From positions 62,001 through 126,000 of the forward strand of contig NZ_CAOJCN010000013.1 of NCBI RefSeq assembly GCF_948329515.1: a stretch of 64,000 nucleotides of DNA, in the 5' to 3' direction. Shown here piece by piece: positions 33,101 through 38,964 of the stretch (positions are counted from its first letter, which is position 1; every line of letters begins with the position of its first letter). The DNA comes from Cohnella rhizoplanae. GTDB taxonomy: Bacteria > Bacillota > Bacilli > Paenibacillales > Paenibacillaceae. A program made the translations under genes and the position numbers. The notes beneath the pieces are model-generated. The model saw only the letters and a list, made by a program, of their open reading frames with translations. It did not search any database and was not told the DNA's origin.

Positions 33101-33439
33101 GCCAAGCTCTATAAGGGCGCTTATCTGTCGGACAACGGTTATCCTTGGTCCGATCCGGTCGGCAAGAGTCTTGAAAACGAATATTCGGCACTGCTGTTCC
33201 AAATCAATGATTATTATATGGGCGATGGAAATTATCCGGCCGCCATTGCCGTGATGAAAAGGGCGCTCAAGCATGCCGCCTGGCGAGAAGACGTACACGT
33301 ACGGCTCATCCAAGCGTATCTGGCGTGCAAGGACCGGATCTCCGCGCTCAAGCAATACGACGCGCTCAAGCGAATGCTGCGCACCGAATACCGACTGGAG
33401 CCGGGGGACGAGGCCAAGCGGCTGTTGAACCTGCGCTAG
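30131..33439 (+). CDS. MalT-like ATPase regulator with C-terminal SARP-type/BTAD domains
   Basis: 1102 residues from a TTG seven bases after GGAGGG. N-terminal STAND/MalT-type ATPase with P-loop GQSGYGKTT (39-47) and VLDDYQFIE (about 137); then winged-helix and TPR-like helical repeats to about 780. A low-complexity Gly/Ala/Glu linker with imperfect repeats (RGAAEGGV twice) spans about 790-862. An OmpR/SARP-like DNA-binding domain (LQVNCFGRF, SKAEELLAYLVHH) starts near 865 and the bacterial transcriptional activation domain runs to 1102. MalT-like proteins normally end in LuxR helices; here a SARP/BTAD module replaces it. The target genes are unknown; the gene is followed by an SLH gene. Confidence 0.88.
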   Translation: MIVRTKLAIPRLRSAPVPRPRLMQKLNEGLNAKLTLVSGQSGYGKTTALCQWAREARLPVAWISLDRQDNDWIAFWSGVTAAVEAVAPGFGAAVLSLVKEGPSSAPASASAPAWSSEPAIKALLNELYGLAGELAIVLDDYQFIELPAIHRSWAYFVERLPDAVHLYVASRIDPAIPTARLLARQELHRVTTDDLRFDADEGRVFFERKTELSLTGEQASVLVRQTEGWISGLQLAAISLGRSPDPASFIRQFSGRQHQIADYLLEEVFRDLEAPLQAFLLETSVLARMNPALCEAVTGRADCRALLARLEQLNLFLIPLDEERQWYRYHHLLSDFLRGLFAGSDPEGWAAAHARAARWLEEQGAIEEAGEHYMEGRQYADAVRLIERHLPELIQSRGATLSRWVLRLPEGSLAGKPMAEMFYLLLLTGSGQKETAARKIGEARARYEALQGAMDESAWRAAMGNLYFLSGISCYLLKDLAGVSAYFELAERLFPEARLLRSVSFNNNHVLDEFDDHLGYLNDYHAASDFMDKWLAAWGGNLAHPFVLSLNASHSRLLYEWNRLEEAEACVRRLLGRGDTPPVARTLLHLYGSASRIMQARGHPAEAADLLVQLRARIDSPDYDLYMRRIEAEEACLLVRQGDLPRAARWLERCGMSHADEVSAGSAVEQLSLARVLAACGRGAEALDLAERLYALLCREDRLRDRIQALLVQCAALRGLGRTDEATVRLDTALRLAEPQGFVRSFVDEGAGMADLLAAYVGMESRGTGGAFAYALRLLRALSADEAGRRVASGTAKAEVVEAANRGAAEGGVTGDHGAATVSETVGSGAEKVSAMAGSGIEGAATDRGAAEGGVAAERKAPAVGRLQVNCFGRFKVCGPDGREVRWRTSKAEELLAYLVHHRGEAVDRYRIMDALWDDDSAKTSANLHTTVHLLRKTLGSIGIEGVIQHNRGFYRVDVDVLDCDYLSFEAWASSGTPPTDDNIDRCEAIAKLYKGAYLSDNGYPWSDPVGKSLENEYSALLFQINDYYMGDGNYPAAIAVMKRALKHAAWREDVHVRLIQAYLACKDRISALKQYDALKRMLRTEYRLEPGDEAKRLLNLR

Positions 33440-33638
33440 AACGACGACAAATTAAGCCAATAATCCAATAAACCCACGATTTCTAAATGCTGGGAATTGC
33501 AATCATTTTAAATGAGACCCTTGTTAGCTCAAGCATTTCCAGCTTCGGACACGCATCTGCGTATCATATTTTGTTTAGTCAACTTTGCTACTATAGACTC
33601 AGCTTAAACAGAATGCAGAGGGGGCCTATCGGTTCACG

Positions 33639-35189
33639 ATGAAAAAACGCACTGTTGGTTTGTTTCTTGCTTTGTCCCTGTCTCTGCCGAGCGCGGCTGC
33701 GTTCGCGAAAACGTCCGCCGACTTTACCGACCTGAAAGATCTGGATGCGGCGACGAAAGCCAAGTTCGACGCACTGATCTCGGCGGGCGTCTTCGATGGC
33801 GTATCCGACACCACCTTCGGCTTGAAGGACGAGATGAATCGCGCCCAATTCGCCAAGGTTGCCGCGCTTATTACCGGTCTGCAGGTCGACTCGATGCTGA
33901 AGAATTCCAGCTTCAAGGACGTGAAGGCAGATGATGCGGCGAACGGTTATGCGCTGCCGTATATCGAAGCGCTCAAGACGGCCGGCATTACGGACGGCTA
34001 CGGCTCCGGTGTATACGACCCTGCCGGTAAAGTCACCAAGGAGCAGTTGGCGACGTTTTTGGTGAAGGTGCTGGGTCAAAAAGAAGAAGCGCAAAAAACG
34101 CCGGGCGTTAACGATAATACCGTGTCGGATTGGGCCAAAGGATACGTCGCGCTTGCCTTGGAGCTAAAGCTCCTGTCCAACGGCGCGGACGGAAAATTCG
34201 GCGGTAAATCGAACGCAACGCGCGACCTGCTCCTCACCGGGGCTTATGAGGCTAAGGCGCAGTACGTACCACCGGGATCGACGCCAACGCCGACTCCGAC
34301 GCCAACGCCTACACCGACGCCAACGCCGTCGCCATCTCAGGAGCCGACTCCGACACCGTCCCAGGAACCGACGCCGACACCGTCCCAGCAGCCGACGCCG
34401 TCGCCATCTCAGGAACCGACTCCGACACCGTCTCAGCAGCCGACGCCGTCGCCATCTCAGGAACCGACGCCTTCGCCGTCCCAGGAACCGACTCCGACAC
34501 CGTCTCAGGAGCCGACGCCTTCGCCATCACCGACGAATGAACCGCTCTCTCTGATCTTTATTCATAATTATGCTTCGCCTGAACAAGGCTCCCAATCAGG
34601 AACCGCGCAGATTCCAGGATTGAATAACATGCCTGATGGTGCGGAGAAGTGGCAGATAATTTCAAGTGTAGAACCTATACAACCGCCTTATGCAGAAGCA
34701 GTCTTCGGCGGTATAGACTACGAAGCCGGAAATGATATCGACGTAAGCGATGGCAAAGTTTGGATTGCACTGGCCGCAACGGACGGCGAGGGACGTGTCG
34801 TCGGGTTCGCTCAGCTCAAGTACAATGAAACAGTGCCAAATAGTGATATCGTATCTCTTTTACCGATACACCAAGGCGATCTGTTCTTCTCTCTCCAATT
34901 TGATGTCGACTTAAGCTCGGAGACGAAAAGTATTAGTACAATCACCGACTTGGTCAACAAAATTGAAATCAATCCGGACGACATCGCGAATTACCGACTA
35001 TTGAGCATTAGCTCCGAGTCCGTCATATGGGATTCGATGACTTCATCTTTTATGGTGATGATTCCTACGAACGATCTTTCTGATGGCGACGTTGTACGCG
35101 TAACCTTCAAGTCAGACGCATTAATCGATGCCGATAACGGACCGATCACGCAAGAGAGCGTTGAGACTACTGTTATAGGATTGGGCTAA
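33639..35189 (+). CDS. Secreted SLH-domain protein with Pro-rich repeat stalk
   Basis: 516 residues. Signal peptide 1-23 (MKKRTVGLFLALSLSL..). Residues 25-205 contain about three SLH units (FTDLKDL, FKDVKADDAANGYALPYIEALKTAGITDGYG), which anchor to pyruvylated cell-wall polymer. Residues about 210-300 are (TP)n followed by PTPSPSQE-type repeats from a 24-base tandem repeat (34330-34530). The C-terminal 210 residues hold a beta-rich domain with no family assigned (VRVTFKSDALIDA near the end suggests an Ig-like fold). The ribosome site is weak. The GC content of the C-terminal part is lower than that of its neighbours. Confidence 0.88.
   Translation: MKKRTVGLFLALSLSLPSAAAFAKTSADFTDLKDLDAATKAKFDALISAGVFDGVSDTTFGLKDEMNRAQFAKVAALITGLQVDSMLKNSSFKDVKADDAANGYALPYIEALKTAGITDGYGSGVYDPAGKVTKEQLATFLVKVLGQKEEAQKTPGVNDNTVSDWAKGYVALALELKLLSNGADGKFGGKSNATRDLLLTGAYEAKAQYVPPGSTPTPTPTPTPTPTPTPSPSQEPTPTPSQEPTPTPSQQPTPSPSQEPTPTPSQQPTPSPSQEPTPSPSQEPTPTPSQEPTPSPSPTNEPLSLIFIHNYASPEQGSQSGTAQIPGLNNMPDGAEKWQIISSVEPIQPPYAEAVFGGIDYEAGNDIDVSDGKVWIALAATDGEGRVVGFAQLKYNETVPNSDIVSLLPIHQGDLFFSLQFDVDLSSETKSISTITDLVNKIEINPDDIANYRLLSISSESVIWDSMTSSFMVMIPTNDLSDGDVVRVTFKSDALIDADNGPITQESVETTVIGLG
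34266..34535 (+). repeat. 24-bp tandem repeat encoding Pro/Ser/Thr/Gln stalk
   Basis: Begins as acgccaacgcc(g/t) hexamers, then about eight units of 24 bases of the ccgtctcaggagccgactcc type, in frame in the SLH protein. The number of units is likely to vary between strains. Confidence 0.85.
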
Positions 35190-35205
35190 GCAGAAGCAGA
35201 AACGC

Positions 35206-35240
35206 AAAAACCGTTAGGGAACCCAACCCTGACGGTTTTT
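35206..35240 (+). terminator. Terminator of SLH gene
   Basis: AAAAACCGTTAGGG pairs with CCCTGACGGTTTTT (one mismatch) around a seven-base loop; the arms also serve as the A-run and T-run. Confidence 0.85.
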
Positions 35241-35260
35241 CGTGTTTATGCTACCTGCGA

Positions 35261-35450
35261 CTAATAGTTGCTGAAAGGCAGTTATTTTTGCACCAAGCCC
35301 CCGATTCGTCTCGAATAGTTGCTAAAAGGCATTTATTTTCAGCGTGGCGGCCTTTAATGCGCCATACAGGCAGAAATAACTGCCTTTTAACACTTATCTG
35401 CCGCACGTCGGACGATTTGCGCAAATTAACTGCTTTTTAACAACTAATAG
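35261..35450. repeat. AT-rich intergenic repeat: two direct and two inverted copies
   Basis: The roughly 25-base element atagttgctRaaaggcagttat occurs directly at 35264 and 35315 (51 apart). It occurs inverted (aactgcctttt / aactgctttt) at 35378 and 35428 (50 apart). The pairs can form a large stem between them. The cluster fills the gap between convergent slh and xre genes (35190-35549); no gene is seen there. It differs in sequence from the GC-rich 51-bp arrays. Confidence 0.75.
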
Positions 35451-35549
35451 CAGGCCGCCGCAGCTTGACGTCCTCCCTCGAACCGCTCTGCCAGAAGATC
35501 ATTATATGCCGGGCAGTATGGATGGATTAGCAAGCAAAATTAATCGCGA

Positions 35550-36002
35550 TCAGTCCTCCCTATACTTCTCCTTCAATATCCCCGATCCGATCCCCCCGCC
35601 CACCATCAGAATCAACGAGGCAAAGTTCCAGAAGAAGCGCCCGCCGACCAGGCCCACCTCCAGAGACGTGAGCTTGTTCAGCGCGAGCACGCCCAGTTTA
35701 ATCGCCAATAGAACGATGCCGATGAGGAACAGCACGTCGAATGCCGCCTTCAACCTTGGGTAAGCCAACTGTTTGCTATCCTTGATCACTTTACGCGTCA
35801 ACTCCTCGTCGCTTCGCAGCAATTCGTCGATGGTCACCTCGAACAGATCGCTGACCTTGATGATGATCTCGATCCCCGGATAGTTCTGGCCATTCTCCCA
35901 CTTGGACACCGACTGCCGGCTGACATACAGCTTTTCGGCCAGCTCCTCCTGGGACCAGCCTTTCCGTTTCCGTTCCGTTTTCAGCTTTTCTCCGAATACC
36001 AT
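35550..36002 (-). CDS. XRE regulator with C-terminal membrane anchor
   Basis: 150 residues. Helix-turn-helix of the Cro/C1 type at residues 5-62 (LKTERKRKGWSQEELAEKL, SRQSVSKWENGQ). A linker is followed by two hydrophobic segments at about 85-108 and 120-143, so the DNA-binding domain would be tethered to the membrane. Such XRE-membrane proteins are common in Bacillota and often control a neighbouring gene. The neighbours here (repeat cluster, ligD-type gene) give no hint of the target. Confidence 0.85.
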   Translation of the reverse strand: MVFGEKLKTERKRKGWSQEELAEKLYVSRQSVSKWENGQNYPGIEIIIKVSDLFEVTIDELLRSDEELTRKVIKDSKQLAYPRLKAAFDVLFLIGIVLLAIKLGVLALNKLTSLEVGLVGGRFFWNFASLILMVGGGIGSGILKEKYRED

Positions 36003-36120
36003 TCAGCAGCTACCCTTTCCGCGGCGGATATGCCCCCATTATCGAGTCCGATCGCGCCAAAAGTAAAGAACCTTCTGGTTGCGCCGCCCCGCAACGCCAG
36101 GTTGCCATGCATTTCTACGC

Positions 36121-36160
36121 AAAAAGGAGCAGCCAGCGCCGACTCGCGCCCTGCTGCTCC
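36121..36160 (-). terminator. Terminator after LigD polymerase gene
   Basis: GGAGCAGC...GCTGCTCC arms (36126-36133, 36153-36160); read on the minus strand they are followed by TTTTTGCG. Confidence 0.65.
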
Positions 36161-36207
36161 GTATCGTTTTGATGCCGACTATGCTCGGACCCGGCGATCG
36201 CGCGGGA

Positions 36208-37119
36208 TTACTGCCCGTTTTTCCGCACGAACGCCAGCACCTCGTCGATCTGCTGTTCATCGCGATGCGCCTCCGATGAGACGCCCTTGAACAGATCTCC
36301 CTTCGTCCGCAACCGCTGCGGCATCGTGGCGATCGTAAAGTCCGCCGGCTCGAAGCCCGCCGACACTTCGTCCCAGGTCACCGGCGTCGACACGGTCGCC
36401 TGCGGCGTCGCCCGCACCGCGTAGACGGCGGCCATCGTGCGTCCCCGCCACAGCTGCAGATAGTCGAAGTAGAGCTTGCCTCCACGTTTCTCCACGACGC
36501 GCTCGAGCGTGATGCGGTCCGGCAGCTGCTCCAGCATGTACCGGGCGACGAACGTATTGATAAGCCGCGCTTCCTCGAACGTATATCTAGGCGCGATGGG
36601 CACGAATATCTGCAGCCCCGTGGCCCCGGAAGTCTTGGGGAAGCTCGCGAGAGACAGCCCGTCCAGCGTCTCCTTCAACTTCAGCGCAACCTCGCGCACC
36701 GCTTCGAAGGGCATGCCTGCCGCCGGATCCAGGTCGAATACGAGCTCGGTCGGCACATCCTTGCGATTGTATCGGTCGAACGGCACGTGGAACTCGACCG
36801 CGCCCCGGTTCGCGAGCCAGGCCAGCGTCGCGGCGTCGTTCAGCAGGATACGCTCCTTGCCGCCGTACGCGACCCGCGGGACCCACTCCGGCGCCGCGCC
36901 GTGAATCGAACGCTCCTCGATCCGCTTCCCGCCGATCCCGTCGGGATATCGCCACACCATCAGCATGCGATCCCGCGTATACGGCAGCATATATGGCGCG
37001 ACCTCCATCAGATACCGGATCAGGTCCAGCTTGGCGATGCCGGCTTCGGGCCAGACGACGCGATCGGGATGCGTGATCTCGATTTCCCTTCCTTCGATCG
37101 CGTACAGCTGCTTTTCCAT
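36208..37119 (-). CDS. LigD-type DNA polymerase/primase domain protein
   Basis: 303 residues; the ATG at 37119 has AAAGGAG eight bases upstream, and the 11 codons before it are unsupported. It matches the archaeo-eukaryotic primase-like polymerase domain of bacterial LigD: LTHPDRVVWPE-like start (EITHPDRVVWPEAGIAK), catalytic acidic motif FDLDPA near 131, and SGATGLQIFVPI near 172. It fills gaps and adds nucleotides at double-strand breaks during non-homologous end joining. The ligase partner is 0.8 kb away as a separate gene on the other strand. No ku gene is in the window. Confidence 0.9.
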   Translation of the reverse strand: MEKQLYAIEGREIEITHPDRVVWPEAGIAKLDLIRYLMEVAPYMLPYTRDRMLMVWRYPDGIGGKRIEERSIHGAAPEWVPRVAYGGKERILLNDAATLAWLANRGAVEFHVPFDRYNRKDVPTELVFDLDPAAGMPFEAVREVALKLKETLDGLSLASFPKTSGATGLQIFVPIAPRYTFEEARLINTFVARYMLEQLPDRITLERVVEKRGGKLYFDYLQLWRGRTMAAVYAVRATPQATVSTPVTWDEVSAGFEPADFTIATMPQRLRTKGDLFKGVSSEAHRDEQQIDEVLAFVRKNGQ

Positions 37120-37260
37120 CCGTAAAACTCCTTTTTGGTGCAAGCTGATCATAATTTACGCCCGGCGGTCCAGAATATGTAAGGAGGCGTGGCCAAGTAG
37201 CGGGGCCCCGCGTTTATCGTTACTTACCTTGATCAAGGCGCCGCCAAACTGCACAGCATA

Positions 37261-37287
37261 AAAAAGCCGCAAGCTGCGCGGCTTTTC
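37261..37287 (-). terminator. Terminator after methylglyoxal synthase gene
   Basis: AAAAGCCGC and GCGGCTTTT around a seven-base loop, just past the mgsA stop on the minus strand. Confidence 0.7.
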
Positions 37288-37319
37288 AGGTATGTCTGCA
37301 TACGGCTGCAAGATGGGGA

Positions 37320-37844
37320 TTAGACCGAATCGGCGCGAGGAAGGCTTTGATCGGCCACGTCTGTCGCTTCATGTTTCGCGGTTGAAGAAAAAGATCTTTT
37401 AAAATGGGCGATGTTGGAAGGACGGCGTTGATGAATGACGTCGCGCCAGTGGAAGTCCCCGCGTTCCAATGAATGAACGAGCAGCTCGGCGGTGGCCATA
37501 TTCGTCGCTACGGGGATGCCGTATACGTCGCATAGTCGAAGCAAGGCGGTGATATCCGGTTCATGGGGCTGCGCGACGAGCGGATCGCGGAAGAAGACGA
37601 GCAGATCCAGTTCGTTCTGCGACACCATGGCGCCGATCTGTTGGTCGCCGCCCAGCGGTCCCGATTTGAAGGTCATGATGTCCAGATCCGTATTTTCCAT
37701 AATGAGCCGTCCCGTCGTGCCCGTAGCGAACAACGTATGCGGTTTGAACAAGGCCTGGTAAGCGATCGTGAACGCAATCATCTCTTCCTTCTTGTGATCG
37801 TGCGCGACAAAAGCGACATTCACCTCAATCACCTCTGCATTCAT
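37320..37844 (-). CDS. mgsA: Methylglyoxal synthase
   Basis: 174 residues. Family motifs: VAHDHKK at about 13-19, TGTTG near 42-46, SGPLGGDQQIGA near 61-72, FFRDPL near 84-89 and PHEPDITALLRLCDVY near 93. It converts dihydroxyacetone phosphate to methylglyoxal and phosphate, a bypass of lower glycolysis when phosphate is low. The core (about 130 residues) is complete. The last 30 or so residues (SSTAKHEATDVADQ...) form an extension beyond the usual length. It is divergent from the DNA ligase gene and shows no functional link with its NHEJ neighbours. Confidence 0.92.
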   Translation of the reverse strand: MNAEVIEVNVAFVAHDHKKEEMIAFTIAYQALFKPHTLFATGTTGRLIMENTDLDIMTFKSGPLGGDQQIGAMVSQNELDLLVFFRDPLVAQPHEPDITALLRLCDVYGIPVATNMATAELLVHSLERGDFHWRDVIHQRRPSNIAHFKRSFSSTAKHEATDVADQSLPRADSV

Positions 37845-37966
37845 TTTTATGTTATATATTATTACATAATACTATCATTAATTTGATTTATCGACAACAA
37901 AAATCGTCATATCCGTTTTTTGCGTTATATATCATGACACATAAACAAGAGTGCAGGAGGACAGTC

Positions 37967-38914
37967 ATGGAGCCCATCTATCCGTTCGAGCCGGTCATCA
38001 GCGAGACCATCCCGACCGAATCCCATTGGCGATACGAGATCAAGTGGGACGGCACGCGTATCGTTACCTATCATGATCAAGGCGCTACCAGCCTGTTCAA
38101 TCGCAAGCTAAACGAGCGGACAAGCCACTACCCGGAGCTGCTGGACGTCTCCTCGTACTGCTCGGCTTCCTCCGTCATCCTGGACGGCGAGGTGATCGCG
38201 CTGGCGCAGGACGGCAAGCCTTCATTTCACGAAGTCATGCGTCGCGATCTCATTCAGAAGCTGGACCGCGTGGAGGAGATGCAGCGCCTCGTGCCGATCA
38301 CGTATATGGTCTTCGATATTCTGTATTGGAACGGCGAATGGGTGAACCGCCGGCCGCTAGCCGACAGGCTCGAGCTGCTGCGCAGCATCGTCACGCCGAA
38401 CGAAAGGGTTCAATTGGTGTTGGGCCACGAGGGCGAGCAGCTGTTCGAGGTGATCCGGCAGCAAGACATGGAAGGGATCGTATGCAAGGATCTGCGCAGC
38501 GCGTATGCGATCGGCGGGAAGGACGCGCGCTGGCGAAAGGTGAAAAACTACGGGGACATCGTGGCGGTCATCGGCGGATTCACGCTAAGCGACGGGATCG
38601 TGAATGCCGTGCTGCTCGGCCAGTACGACCAAGCCGGCAAGCTGTGGTACATCGGCCACACCGGCACGGGCAAGCTGACGAAGGCCGAATGGCGGGATCT
38701 GACGGCTGCGCTCGTGCCCATGGCGGCAAAGCGCTCTCCGTTCGCCAACCGGCCCGACCGGCACAAGGACGCGTATTGGGTGACGCCGAAGCTGACGGCC
38801 AAGGTGCAGTACAGCGAGTGGAGATGGCGGGAAGGCCGCGCGCTGCGCCAGCCCTCCATTCAGGCGTTCGTGAATGCGGCGCCGGAGCAATGCAAGCTGC
38901 CTTGGGTTGAATGA
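37967..38914 (+). CDS. ATP-dependent DNA ligase (LigD ligase domain type)
   Basis: 315 residues from the ATG six bases after AGGAGG; the frame is open 28 codons upstream without a ribosome site. Nucleotidyltransferase motif I KWDGTR with catalytic Lys26; LDGEVIAL (motif III) near 77, EGIVCKD (motif IV) near 172 and WRKVKN (motif V) near 191. An OB-fold follows to the end. It seals nicks with ATP, in end joining by analogy to LigD. The polymerase activity is encoded separately on the opposite strand beyond mgsA. Confidence 0.9.
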   Translation: MEPIYPFEPVISETIPTESHWRYEIKWDGTRIVTYHDQGATSLFNRKLNERTSHYPELLDVSSYCSASSVILDGEVIALAQDGKPSFHEVMRRDLIQKLDRVEEMQRLVPITYMVFDILYWNGEWVNRRPLADRLELLRSIVTPNERVQLVLGHEGEQLFEVIRQQDMEGIVCKDLRSAYAIGGKDARWRKVKNYGDIVAVIGGFTLSDGIVNAVLLGQYDQAGKLWYIGHTGTGKLTKAEWRDLTAALVPMAAKRSPFANRPDRHKDAYWVTPKLTAKVQYSEWRWREGRALRQPSIQAFVNAAPEQCKLPWVE

Positions 38915-38957
38915 AGAAACGGCGATTTGCGCTTGGCGCGCGAATCGCCGTTCTTCA
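38913..38957. terminator. Bidirectional terminator between ligase and SLH genes
   Basis: GAAGAAACGGCGATTTGCGC pairs with the arm at 38937-38957 around a short loop; it lies between two convergent stops 50 bases apart. Confidence 0.75.
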
Positions 38958-38964
38958 GCTTAAA

